This document shows positions 1-8,000 of a DNA stretch of 11,341 nucleotides, one piece after another (within the stretch, counting starts at the first letter, position 1; the number at the start of each line of letters is the position of its first letter). Under the pieces are notes generated by a model that saw nothing but the letters and a program-made list of their open reading frames with translations, did not search any database and was not told the origin of the DNA. The position numbers and the translations under genes are program-made. Source of the DNA: an uncultured Rhodospirillales bacterium (GTDB lineage: Bacteria > Pseudomonadota > Alphaproteobacteria > RF32 > CAG-239); NCBI GenBank assembly GCA_902795665.1, contig CADBMA010000086.1, forward strand, positions 1 to 11,341, given 5' to 3'.

Positions 1-1614
1 AGACAATTGGAATTGGAAGTATTAAAAGAGCTCTATGTTAAAAAGGAACAGACATTGGAGTTGGATTCTTCCATTATGTCTATGATTGATGTTGATAATT
101 TTTATGGTATCGAAATTGAGGAATTTCCGGCAAAAATTGCCGAGGTTGCTATGTGGATTTGCGACCATCAAATAAACATTGAAGTTTCTAAAGCATTCGG
201 CCAGTATTTTGCCCGTATTCCGTTAAAGAAAACAGCTCATATTCTTTGTGGCAATGCTTTGATAACAGATTGGAAGGATGTGGTCAAACCGGAAGAGCTT
301 TCCTATATTTTAGGTAATCCGCCCTTCTTTGGAAAGCAGCTACAAACAGAGGAGCAAAGTCAAGAAGTTTTATCTGTGTTTCATAATATTACAGGGGCAG
401 GTTTGTTAGATTATGTGACTGCTTGGTATATGAAAGCAGCAGAATATATACAAAACAGCAATATAAAGGTAGCTTTTGTTTCAACAAATTCAATTACACA
501 AGGCGAGCAAGTAGGTATATTATGGTCTGAGTTATTTAAACTTGGCATAAAAATCCACTTTGCCCACCGTACATTTATTTGGGATAGCGAGGCAAGCGGC
601 AAGGCTCATGTTCATTGTGTTATTATAGGATTTGCTTGCTTTGATACGGATAAGAAACACATTTTTGATTATCATAATATCAAGGGTAATGCTCATGAAA
701 TTTTAGTCAAAAATATAAATCCATACCTTGTTGATGCAAAAGATATTTGTATGCTATCCATCACAAATCCAATTTGTAATGTAATGCCGATGATTTCAGG
801 TGGAAAGCCCGTTGAGGGAGGAAATTTGATAATCGAAACATTAGAACAACTGAATTCATTGCTTGCACAAGAACCGAACTTAAAACCTTATATTAAATAT
901 CTGATAGGTGCGGAAGAATATATCAACAACAAAATACGCTGGTGCCTATGGTTAAAAGATGCTAATCCAAACGAAATAGGAAAAAGTTTATATCTAAAAA
1001 AGCAAATTCAAAAAGTTAAAGAGTTTCGATTAAATAGTAAAAAGGAGGCTACACGCAAATTAGCAAACACGCCTTCCTTATTTGCCGAAATTAAAGATAT
1101 TGGTGAAAACTATTTATTGATACCATTAACTTCATCTGAACGCAGAAAATATATTCCCTTAGGTTTCTTGAGTAACGATTATATTCCGACAAACAGTTGT
1201 TCTATAATCCCCCACGCAACCCTCTACGAATTTGGTGTTTTAACATCCATCATGCATATGACTTGGATGAAATATGTTTGCGGACGATTGGAAAGCCGTT
1301 ACAGATATTCAAATAAGATTGTTTACAACAACTTCCCTTGGCCGCTAAACCCAAGCGAAAAGCAAAAGGATAAGGTTAAAGATTTAGCCCAAAAGGTGCT
1401 TGATGTGCGGGCAAAATATCCGAATTGTTCGCTTGCTATTTTATATAACCCGGAAACTATGCCGGCAGATTTAACCAAAGCACATAATGAACTGGATAAA
1501 GCTGTTGATGCTTGCTACGGCAAAAAATCTTTTGCTTCCGATGCCGAACGTATGGAGTTTTTGTTCAATCTCTATGAGCAATATACCGCACCTTTGGTTA
1601 ATGCAAAAAAATAA
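1..1614 (+). CDS. MmeI/YeeA-family DNA (adenine-N6) methyltransferase, 5' part outside the window
   Basis: This is a class I SAM-dependent DNA methyltransferase that should methylate adenine-N6 in a specific DNA site, probably as part of a single-chain type IIL-like restriction-modification enzyme. The frame is open to the first base with no start or stop codon, so the N-terminus is missing; the TTG at 7 is not a credible start. Seen: a GIEIEEF stretch near nt 112-132, the usual segment after SAM motif I; the catalytic motif IV NPPF at nt 316-327; then VAFVSTNSITQGEQ near 469-510, typical of this family. The specificity (TRD-like) region follows, and FPWP at nt 1333-1344 opens the helical C-terminal region, which has the family-like TMPADLTKAHNELDKAVD stretch. 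SAM motif I and any N-terminal nuclease domain lie upstream, so restriction activity cannot be judged. An orphan methyltransferase is the alternative. The next genes are housekeeping genes on the other strand, which suits an acquired gene at the edge of a core block. Confidence 0.88.
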   Translation, partial: RQLELEVLKELYVKKEQTLELDSSIMSMIDVDNFYGIEIEEFPAKIAEVAMWICDHQINIEVSKAFGQYFARIPLKKTAHILCGNALITDWKDVVKPEELSYILGNPPFFGKQLQTEEQSQEVLSVFHNITGAGLLDYVTAWYMKAAEYIQNSNIKVAFVSTNSITQGEQVGILWSELFKLGIKIHFAHRTFIWDSEASGKAHVHCVIIGFACFDTDKKHIFDYHNIKGNAHEILVKNINPYLVDAKDICMLSITNPICNVMPMISGGKPVEGGNLIIETLEQLNSLLAQEPNLKPYIKYLIGAEEYINNKIRWCLWLKDANPNEIGKSLYLKKQIQKVKEFRLNSKKEATRKLANTPSLFAEIKDIGENYLLIPLTSSERRKYIPLGFLSNDYIPTNSCSIIPHATLYEFGVLTSIMHMTWMKYVCGRLESRYRYSNKIVYNNFPWPLNPSEKQKDKVKDLAQKVLDVRAKYPNCSLAILYNPETMPADLTKAHNELDKAVDACYGKKSFASDAERMEFLFNLYEQYTAPLVNAKK

Positions 1615-1615
1615 T

Positions 1616-1637
1616 ATAAAGCAAAACGATGCTTTAT
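1616..1637. terminator. Small bidirectional hairpin between convergent genes
   Basis: A perfect 8-bp stem ATAAAGCA / TGCTTTAT has a 6-nt loop. It fills the gap between the methyltransferase stop codon and the stop codon of the convergent minus-strand gene. T-rich sequence follows on both strands: TTATTTTAT on the plus strand and ATTATTTTTT on the minus strand. Only two G-C pairs are present, so it may be a weak terminator. Confidence 0.55.
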
Positions 1638-2183
1638 TTATTTTATATTTAAAGCATTGCGTAAGTTTTTAATAACGGTATTGAGATAAGAATGTTTAAT
1701 GGTCATTGTTGACTGCAGATTTTTAAACATTTGCAGACGCTTGCCCAGCAGCTCGGGGCGTTCTAGAGCAAAAGGCGCCAAACCCATAATTTTTTGAGCC
1801 TTAGCCGCTGTATATGGCGCCCATTTTAATTGCCTGTCCAGTTCTTTTTGAGCATCAAGCTTGCAGCTGACAATTTTTGCAAATAAATTCTGCATCAAAA
1901 TGCGGTGTCCGCTCAAAAAGCTCTTCAGCATATACAGATATGTCAAATAAACCAGCAACAAGACAATTAATCCGCAAAAACCAATTCGCAGCCACAAACT
2001 TTGGGCAATAATCAGCCCATAGCCGGCATAAAAAACAAACCCCCAAATAATATTAAAACGAGAACTGTCCGGAAAGTAAAAAAACACCTGTTTGCTTGGG
2101 TTCAAGCGGAAGATGTTGCTTATAAAGGCGCTGAATATTGCCGTTAGAGCAATCAAAAACATTAAAAAGCTTAGTTCTTTCAT
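1638..2183 (-). CDS. Small membrane protein with a degenerate J-domain-like C-terminus, coupled to mipZ
   Basis: This 181-residue protein has no name I can give. Hydrophobic segments at about residues 4-22, 45-62 and 65-86 predict two or three membrane helices. A charged linker follows at about 87-127, then a C-terminal segment at about 128-178 (AQKIMGLAPFA ... SYLNTVIKNLRNAL). That segment follows the pattern of the single J-domains in alphaproteobacterial DnaJ-like membrane proteins: xILGL, a helix of the RRLMxxLHPD type, then a YLxxxINxARDxL-type helix. The HPD tripeptide needed to stimulate DnaK is absent; the matching place reads QSTM. The ATG at 2183-2181 shares one base with the mipZ stop (TGATG), and AGGA lies 7 nt upstream, so the ATG was preferred to the TTG three bases earlier. 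The gene is therefore probably translationally coupled to mipZ. The coding region and membrane nature are secure; the J-like assignment is inference. Confidence 0.8.
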   Translation of the reverse strand: MKELSFLMFLIALTAIFSAFISNIFRLNPSKQVFFYFPDSSRFNIIWGFVFYAGYGLIIAQSLWLRIGFCGLIVLLLVYLTYLYMLKSFLSGHRILMQNLFAKIVSCKLDAQKELDRQLKWAPYTAAKAQKIMGLAPFALERPELLGKRLQMFKNLQSTMTIKHSYLNTVIKNLRNALNIK

Positions 2184-2992
2184 CAATTATTCCTTTTGTT
2201 ATGCGAAATGCTTTCCGCCAAATTTCTAATTTCTTGTTTTGCCGCCAGATGTGACATTGTAAGACGGCCCTTTAAGGCCTCGTTATTCAAGTCAAGAACG
2301 GTTAACCCTTGCAAAAATAGCTCTTTATAGATAACGCGATCCTTAATCCCTCCGGCAATCCTAAAACCATAAAGTTTTGAAATATTTTCCAAATGCTCAA
2401 AAAACAAGGTTTTATTTTTGGAATTTAAGGGTGAAATTTTATTGCCGACCACAATCCAATTAAGCATCGGCTTGCCGTGCTGAGCCAAATATTTCTTGAT
2501 ATCCCAAACAAATTGCGCATAGTGACCTGCACGGTGCTTTTGCAAGTTATCCTTGTCAATTTCGGCCAAAACATTCAGATCTATCAAACTATCGCTAATT
2601 GGAGTAATTAGTGTGTCAGCCAAGCGATGCGCCTCTTCAAAAAGATAATTTTTGCTCCCCGGAGTATCAATGATAATAGCATCATATTGTTGAGCCAATT
2701 CAGATATCACCATATCAATTTCTTGAATATGCTGCTGCCATTCGGTGTGATTGTCACGCGGAGAAACTGTAACCAATTGCGGTATAATCAAATTAATACA
2801 GTTTTTAACAGCAAATTTTTTTCTGTTTTCGATATAATGAGACAGAGTTCCCTGTCGTCCGTCCATATCAACCACAGCTACCTTAAAACCCTCTTGCATT
2901 AAGATAATTGCCAAATGCATAGATATGGTAGATTTTCCGGTGCCGCCTTTTTCATTGCTGATAGTAATTATGTGTGCGTTTTTTTTGTTCAT
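2183..2992 (-). CDS. mipZ: MipZ, ParA/MinD-type division-site positioning ATPase
   Basis: MipZ is the alphaproteobacterial P-loop ATPase that binds ParB at the chromosome origins and inhibits FtsZ assembly near the poles, so that division occurs at midcell. The 269-residue protein shows a deviant Walker A motif (EKGGTGKST, residues 14-22, with the signature Lys15 and P-loop Lys20), Walker A' VVDMDGRQGT with Asp42, and Walker B IIIDTPG with Asp109. The C-terminal signature GFRIAGGIKDRVIYKELF (209-226) and the LTVLDLNN and HLAAKQEIRNL blocks are characteristic of MipZ rather than of ParA or MinD. Where I recall arginines that contact DNA in the Caulobacter protein, this one has lysines (around K185 and K192); this is from memory of that sequence. 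The start ATG overlaps the upstream carboxypeptidase stop by four bases (ATGA), and the downstream gene overlaps by one, so all three genes should be co-translated. No good Shine-Dalgarno sequence precedes this start, which fits dependence on coupling. Confidence 0.93.
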   Translation of the reverse strand: MNKKNAHIITISNEKGGTGKSTISMHLAIILMQEGFKVAVVDMDGRQGTLSHYIENRKKFAVKNCINLIIPQLVTVSPRDNHTEWQQHIQEIDMVISELAQQYDAIIIDTPGSKNYLFEEAHRLADTLITPISDSLIDLNVLAEIDKDNLQKHRAGHYAQFVWDIKKYLAQHGKPMLNWIVVGNKISPLNSKNKTLFFEHLENISKLYGFRIAGGIKDRVIYKELFLQGLTVLDLNNEALKGRLTMSHLAAKQEIRNLAESISHNKRNN

Positions 2993-4167
2993 CTTTTTGC
3001 CAAGGTCAGTGTTGTATCATTTTTTATATTGACCACTATACATGATTTATTTTCTTTTTTCAAACGATGACACAATTCTTCCGCATCTTTTTTAGAAAAG
3101 TTAGTAATTTTTGAGCGATACAGCACCGCCATATTATCAGTTACAACTTCAACATCTACAGGATAATTTTTAATTTCCGGAATTTCTTGCTTGATTGTAA
3201 AGGCATAGCTTCTGGCCTTGGCATAGTTGCGAAAAGCTCCGATTTGGATACCCCATTCTCCCGTTACATCAGGCTTGCTTATAATTTTTTTATTTAACGC
3301 TTGGTGGCTCACGCGTTCTGGAATCTCAAGTTTTGCCATTACGGTTTTGGGAGCATTTTTTTGATTGAGTGCAATTTTTTTAATGCCTTTATCCATCATC
3401 GCCATTACTTTATTGTCGCGTTCTTTAATACTTTTGTGTCCCATGGTTACGGCCAAAATTCTGATACCGTTGCGTTCTGCTGAAGTTACGATGTTATATC
3501 CTGCGGAGGCTAAATATCCGGTTTTCATTCCGTCAGCACCTTTAAAATTTTTCAAAACATGATTATGGGTATAAAAAGTCTTGCCCTTATAGGTAAATTT
3601 TTTCAATGAAAACCATTTATAATATTGCGGAAAATGAGTATATACAGCGCGGCCCAGTATAGCCATATCGTGCGCGGTAGATACCTGAGCAGAATGATTT
3701 AGGCCGGAAGCATTTCTAAATACTGTTTTTTTCATGCCCAGTTTTCGAGCTTTATTGTTCATCAATTTTGCAAATTCGCGTTCATCTTTGGCCAAAGCTT
3801 CTGCCAGCACAGTAGCGCAATCATTTGCCGATTTTACAATAACGGCTTTTATGGCATCTTCAACACTAATGGTTTGTCCTGGTTTTACCCCAACGCGCGA
3901 TGGAGAACGGTTAGCGGCATATCGAGATATTTTTAACGGGGTGTTGAGTTTTAATGTTCCTTTTTCCAGTGCTTCAAATGTTAAATATAGCGTCATCAGT
4001 TTGGTCAGAGATGCCGGATGACGCACTGCATTAGAATTTTCGCTGGCAATAATTTCTCCGCTTTGCATATCAATGGCTATACTTGATGTTGTTTTTGGCA
4101 AAGCGGCAGCATTAGAACAGGCTATTAACAAGGCAAACAAACAAGCTATTTTGAATAGTTTAAACAT
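2989..4167 (-). CDS. D-alanyl-D-alanine carboxypeptidase (PBP5/DacA type) with C-terminal SPOR domain
   Basis: This serine-type penicillin-binding protein removes the terminal D-Ala from peptidoglycan pentapeptides in the periplasm. Numbered from the chosen start (392 residues), the active-site triad is complete: S53-L-T-K56, S113-A-N115 and K215-T-G217. The peptidase S11 domain runs to about residue 265. A C-terminal SPOR domain (about 303-382, WGIQIGAFRNYAKA onward) should bind glycan strands stripped of stem peptides and so bring the enzyme to the septum. ATG 4167 is preferred to the in-frame ATG at 4194 because GGGGA lies 5 nt upstream and it gives a cleaner signal peptide (MFKLFKIACLFALLIAC). 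That peptide ends in LIAC, a plausible lipobox with Cys17; a signal peptidase I site after SNAAA is the alternative. The stop overlaps the mipZ start (ATGA). Combined with mipZ, the SPOR domain points to a cell-division role. Confidence 0.92.
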   Translation of the reverse strand: MFKLFKIACLFALLIACSNAAALPKTTSSIAIDMQSGEIIASENSNAVRHPASLTKLMTLYLTFEALEKGTLKLNTPLKISRYAANRSPSRVGVKPGQTISVEDAIKAVIVKSANDCATVLAEALAKDEREFAKLMNNKARKLGMKKTVFRNASGLNHSAQVSTAHDMAILGRAVYTHFPQYYKWFSLKKFTYKGKTFYTHNHVLKNFKGADGMKTGYLASAGYNIVTSAERNGIRILAVTMGHKSIKERDNKVMAMMDKGIKKIALNQKNAPKTVMAKLEIPERVSHQALNKKIISKPDVTGEWGIQIGAFRNYAKARSYAFTIKQEIPEIKNYPVDVEVVTDNMAVLYRSKITNFSKKDAEELCHRLKKENKSCIVVNIKNDTTLTLAKR

Positions 4168-4246
4168 TTTATTCCCCAACAATATTATTTTCATCTTAAT
4201 ATTAAAAGAAGAATAAAAGGTTAATAACGTTCAAAATATTTGTAGA

Positions 4247-5587
4247 TTAAAAATATTGAATTTTCAGCCAAATATTTGCCACTAAGATAGTAAGAAGCAT
4301 GACCGGAATTGACCATTTCATAAATGGAATAAACTTGATTGGATGCCCCTCGCGCGAAGCAATTCCGGCAATAATCACATTGGCCGAAGCGCCGATTATT
4401 GTTCCATTGCCGCCAAAACAAGCACCAAGTGATAGTGCCCACCATGCCGGCATCATAATCTCGCGCCCGCCGATGCTTTCTTCCATAGATTTCAGCATCG
4501 GTATCATTGTGGCCACAAAAGGAATATTGTCCACAATGCTTGATAATATTGCAGAAACCCATAATGTCAGTATGGATATTTTTTCTAACTCAGAATTTGT
4601 AAACTCCAAAAACTTGCGCCCCATCATTTCTAAAATTCCGGTTTCTTCAAGTCCGTAGACAATAACAAACAATCCGGTAAAGAAAAAGATGGTTGTCCAG
4701 TCAACATTTGAAAAAATTTGTTCAACTTTTTGATCGCGATCTTCGTGCTTTTTGCCGATAGTATATAGCAATAATAACAAGGCCGAGCCAAACAAAGCAA
4801 TAATACCGTTTGCCAAACCGGTTTCTTCAGCAGTAACAAAACCCAATATAACCAAAAACAATACAAAAAGAGATTTTTTCAGCAGATTATAATTACGAAT
4901 ACAATCTTTTTCATTCATTTGCATAATCAAAAGTTTATTTTCTTCAGAGGTTACCAGTTGTTTGCGCCAAAGCATCTCAAATATGCAGACAATCATAAAT
5001 AAACATATCAGAACTATGGGTGTCAATTCTTTGACAAAGTCCATAAAACTTAAGCCTAGTGCTGAACCAATCAAAATATTTGGCGGATCGCCGATTAAGG
5101 TTGCTGTGCCTCCGATATTGGAGCAAAAAATTTCCAAAATCAAATAAGGGTAGGGATTTAATTTTAAGCGATGCGTAATCTGAATTGTTACCGGAGCAAT
5201 CAGCAAAACCGTAGTGACATTATCCAAAAATGCTGAAAAAACAGCTGTAACAACAGCCAAAACAAACAATAGCCCGCGTGGATTGGCCTTGACCATTTTT
5301 GCTCCCCATACTGCTACATATTCAAACATTCCGGAGCGTTCGGCCGTGCCGATAATAATCATCATCCCAATAAGTAAAGATAATGTATTAAAATCAATAC
5401 CTTCCAAGACTGATGTTTGGGATAAAACGCCGGTAAAAACCATAATTACGGCACCCAAAATAGCCACAATTGCACGGTTTACTTTTTCAGAAAATAGTAC
5501 AATATAACAAACTGCAAACACTGATACAGCAATTATCTTGCTGACATCTTCCTGCAGATAATTTTGTAAAAAATCTAAAAAGTGCAT
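4247..5587 (-). CDS. ArsB/NhaD/OCA2-type ion transporter superfamily permease (paralogue 1)
   Basis: This inner-membrane secondary transporter has about 446 residues and ten or more predicted helices. It has the two-fold repeated signatures of the ion transporter superfamily (CitMHS/ArsB/NhaD/OCA2 group). The first half carries SAFLDNVTT (118-126, Asp122) followed by GGTATLIGDPPN (159-170); the second half carries SSIVDNIPF (349-356, Asp353) followed by GGNGTIIGASAN (392-403). Charged cytoplasmic segments lie near 205-235 and 278-295. The family includes Na+/H+ antiporters, arsenite pumps and anion carriers; nothing in the sequence fixes the substrate. It lies 69 nt downstream of a second, similar permease. 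ATG 5587 was chosen over the TTG one codon earlier; the likely ribosome site is AGGGATGA just upstream. A 52-79 nt gap separates it from the carboxypeptidase, depending on which start that gene uses. Confidence 0.87.
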   Translation of the reverse strand: MHFLDFLQNYLQEDVSKIIAVSVFAVCYIVLFSEKVNRAIVAILGAVIMVFTGVLSQTSVLEGIDFNTLSLLIGMMIIIGTAERSGMFEYVAVWGAKMVKANPRGLLFVLAVVTAVFSAFLDNVTTVLLIAPVTIQITHRLKLNPYPYLILEIFCSNIGGTATLIGDPPNILIGSALGLSFMDFVKELTPIVLICLFMIVCIFEMLWRKQLVTSEENKLLIMQMNEKDCIRNYNLLKKSLFVLFLVILGFVTAEETGLANGIIALFGSALLLLLYTIGKKHEDRDQKVEQIFSNVDWTTIFFFTGLFVIVYGLEETGILEMMGRKFLEFTNSELEKISILTLWVSAILSSIVDNIPFVATMIPMLKSMEESIGGREIMMPAWWALSLGACFGGNGTIIGASANVIIAGIASREGHPIKFIPFMKWSIPVMLLTILVANIWLKIQYF

Positions 5588-5656
5588 CAATAGTCATCCC
5601 TAATAAAACTCGCAACAAAGCAATATAAAACAGTGCTTCCTAAATTTTGGTTAATT

Positions 5657-6964
5657 CTATAGATAAAAGTATCTCAGGTATAGATATGCTGCGGCCAAAA
5701 TAATCGTTAACAATGTTATTGGTAACGACCAAATTAAAAACTTCATAAAGTGTATTGGCTCCCCTTCTTTTGAGGCAATTCCTGCGGCAATAACATTTGC
5801 CGAAGCAGCAATTAATGATCCGTTGCCTCCAAAACAAGCTCCGAGTGATAATGCCCACCAAATAGGCATCATAATCTCACGACCACCCAGTCCCTCTTCC
5901 ATAGATTTCAGCATTGGTATCATTGTGGCCACAAACGGAATGTTGTCTATGGCTGTCGACAATACGGCTGAACCGGCCAGAGTAATCATTGCGGTTTGCA
6001 ATATATCTCCTTTTGTAAAATCTGCAAACTTGTTTCCCATGGTTTGCAACACTCCGGTTTCGTGCAATCCATGTACAATAATGAAAAGACCGGCAAAAAA
6101 GAAAACCGTAGTCCAATCCACCATGTTAAACGCTTCTTCAATCTGCTGCTCGCGCTGGCCGTGTTTCAATCCTAAACTATACAATAACAACAAGATAGCG
6201 GCACCAAATAATGCAATAGTTCCGTTTTCAATATTAAGATGTTCGGCGGCTATAAAAGCAACAATAACCAAAGATAATACAATCAATGATTTAACAAGCA
6301 AAACTTTATCTTTAATTGCAGATTTTGCTTCGGTTTGCATCACTATTTCTTTTTGCTCTGCCGAAGCATACAGCTTGCGCCCCCAAAAACGATCAAAAAT
6401 TAAAATAACAGCAAATAATGCAATCATAACAACCGGAGTTAAAGCGTTTACAAAATCCATAAAATTTAACCCCAGCGCAGAACCTATAAGGATATTCGGA
6501 GGGTCGCCGATTAATGTTGCTGCCCCTCCGATATTTGAAGCAAATATTTCAGCCAGCAGATAAGGATAAGCCGAAACTTGTAATTGCCGTGTAATTTGAA
6601 ATGTAATTGGTACAATCAGCAAAATAGTGGTAACGTTGTCCAGTAATGCAGAAAAAAATGCCGTCATCACAATTAAAACAACCATCAAGCTGCGCGGATT
6701 TGCTTTTACGGCTTTTACGGAGCGGATGGCTGCATATTCAAATACTCCGGATTTTTCAGCAATGCCCACAATTATCATCATGCCGATTAACAAAAAAATT
6801 GTGTTAAAATCAATCCCCTCAATTGCGCTTTTTTGGCTCAAAATACCGGCTATAATCATAATTCCGGCACCAAGCAGCGCAACAATTGCACGATTAAGCA
6901 TTTCTGAAAACAATATCGCATAACTTACAATCAGTATCAATACTGCAGTCATTCCGGCGCTCAT
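5657..6964 (-). CDS. ArsB/NhaD/OCA2-type ion transporter superfamily permease (paralogue 2)
   Basis: This 435-residue inner-membrane transporter is a close paralogue of the next gene downstream. It carries the same four signatures: SALLDNVTT (105-113, Asp109), GGAATLIGDPPN (146-157), STAIDNIPF (336-344, Asp340) and GGNGSLIAASAN (379-390). The last block differs from the paralogue at the position after LI/II (Ala for Gly), and this N-terminus is about 11 residues shorter, so the two may differ in substrate or coupling ion. The start is well supported: AAGGAGA lies 6 nt before ATG 6964. The gene follows the HAD gene after 58 nt in the same direction and could share its transcript. Substrate unknown. 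A regulatory or house-cleaning ion antiporter role is possible, but the sequence alone does not decide it. Confidence 0.88.
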   Translation of the reverse strand: MSAGMTAVLILIVSYAILFSEMLNRAIVALLGAGIMIIAGILSQKSAIEGIDFNTIFLLIGMMIIVGIAEKSGVFEYAAIRSVKAVKANPRSLMVVLIVMTAFFSALLDNVTTILLIVPITFQITRQLQVSAYPYLLAEIFASNIGGAATLIGDPPNILIGSALGLNFMDFVNALTPVVMIALFAVILIFDRFWGRKLYASAEQKEIVMQTEAKSAIKDKVLLVKSLIVLSLVIVAFIAAEHLNIENGTIALFGAAILLLLYSLGLKHGQREQQIEEAFNMVDWTTVFFFAGLFIIVHGLHETGVLQTMGNKFADFTKGDILQTAMITLAGSAVLSTAIDNIPFVATMIPMLKSMEEGLGGREIMMPIWWALSLGACFGGNGSLIAASANVIAAGIASKEGEPIHFMKFLIWSLPITLLTIILAAAYLYLRYFYL

Positions 6965-7022
6965 ATCTGTTCTCCTTGTGTGTAAATATTTGATATATTC
7001 TCAAAATGATATTTTTAAAGTT

Positions 7023-7943
7023 TTATGCCAGACGTTTAATCAGCAACACATTACTAAAATTGCCGCCGCAAAGTTGCTCTAAAGTGCTTCCTTTAGATGT
7101 TTCTTCGGCGGTTACACCTGTTTCAACGCACCATACACCGCAAATTCCGGAGTTTTGGGCGCCTTTAATATCGGTGCGATAAGTGTCGCCAACCATAGCA
7201 ATGTTGACATTTGGTACAATGTTAAACTTTTTGAATGTGTAGTCAAAAATATTTTGATGCGGTTTTCCAAATTCAATAACTTTTCCACCCATGCGGCGAT
7301 ATGTTTCCGCAATGCTTCCCGGACGCAGCACAAAATTTATCTGTCCATAAGCATCAACCTCGTTTGCCGCCAAATCAGGGTTGGCATTTATGGCCGGCAA
7401 TCCCAAATGATAAAGTTTTTTCAAAGTAGGGATAAAAGGTTCAATTGTTGTGCTGTCATATTCCCCATTCGGAGCCAAATATAAGCAATTTTCATATAAG
7501 CTGTTTTCTTCAGCCTGTTCAGCAAGCAATCTTGGAGTAGATATATAAAAAGCGTCGGCATCTTCCATGCTGTCCACAATCTCATATTTTGTTCCCGCAA
7601 AAAGTCCGCGATGCTTGGTGCCCAATATCCATATTTTATTGCCGTTAACATCAATATCTTGTTTTACTAAAGCCTTATGCAGTGCATCTCCTGATGATAC
7701 AAAATCAGCATAGTGCACACCTTCACAAAGACCTCTTTTTTTATATTGTTCTTTGAGCTTTGATGACAAATGCGGTGTGTTGGATAGTATGATAATTTTT
7801 TTTCCGTCTTTTACTAACTGTTGCAATACTTCTCGGCTTCCTGCATAAAAATCGGCTCCGTTCCAAAAGACGCCATAAGCATCAACCAATATGGTATCAA
7901 ATCGGTCGGCAACAGATAGAAGATTTTCAAATATGTTCACCAT
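7023..7943 (-). CDS. HAD superfamily class IIA protein (alphaproteobacterial TIGR01459-like)
   Basis: This 306-residue cytosolic HAD-fold protein is probably a small-molecule phosphatase-like enzyme of unknown substrate. Seen: motif I DAYGVFWNG (Asp21 nucleophile), motif II LSNTP (Ser54), a class IIA cap region at about 75-210, motif III GKPHQNIF (Lys227), and motif IV VGDTYRTDIKGA (Asp253, Asp258). The second aspartate of the usual DxDG motif is Tyr23. As I recall, this alphaproteobacterial family usually has an aromatic residue here (DVWG-like), so it is a family trait rather than a lesion. It does leave open whether the protein is a true phosphatase. ATG 7943 was chosen because AAAGGA lies 5 nt before it. 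An in-frame start at 8015 would make residues out of the palindrome and promoter-like DNA upstream, so it is rejected. The gene probably has its own promoter (see 7975-8003) and may be transcribed together with the permeases downstream. Confidence 0.88.
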   Translation of the reverse strand: MVNIFENLLSVADRFDTILVDAYGVFWNGADFYAGSREVLQQLVKDGKKIIILSNTPHLSSKLKEQYKKRGLCEGVHYADFVSSGDALHKALVKQDIDVNGNKIWILGTKHRGLFAGTKYEIVDSMEDADAFYISTPRLLAEQAEENSLYENCLYLAPNGEYDSTTIEPFIPTLKKLYHLGLPAINANPDLAANEVDAYGQINFVLRPGSIAETYRRMGGKVIEFGKPHQNIFDYTFKKFNIVPNVNIAMVGDTYRTDIKGAQNSGICGVWCVETGVTAEETSKGSTLEQLCGGNFSNVLLIKRLA

Positions 7944-7960
7944 GTCAATCCTTTCATAAA

Positions 7961-8000
7961 ACAAATGCTTTGTCAGCCTAGCGGCAAACAAAGCATTTGT
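7961..8000. repeat. Perfect 13-bp inverted repeat made of two palindromes (ACAAA-N3-TTTGT)
   Basis: The left arm (7961-7973, ACAAATGCTTTGT) and right arm (7988-8000, ACAAAGCATTTGT) are exact reverse complements with a 14-nt spacer. Inside the spacer GCC (7976-7978) can also pair with GGC (7983-7985). Each arm is itself a palindrome, ACAAA-N3-TTTGT, and the arm centres are 27 bp apart. In the minus-strand transcript this would form a hairpin followed by TTTTAT, so it could terminate transcription from the two secreted-protein genes. The two-palindrome layout over a promoter-like sequence instead suggests paired operator sites. Confidence 0.75.

Noticed and set aside
4194..4246. A promoter in the gap before the carboxypeptidase gene
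   Set aside because: TTGAAC is present but no -10 at proper spacing; the sequence is too AT-rich to support a call.
5823..6563. Long plus-strand ORF antisense to the second permease
   Set aside because: It is a shadow of the membrane-protein gene on the other strand; its composition and lack of a ribosome site do not support coding.
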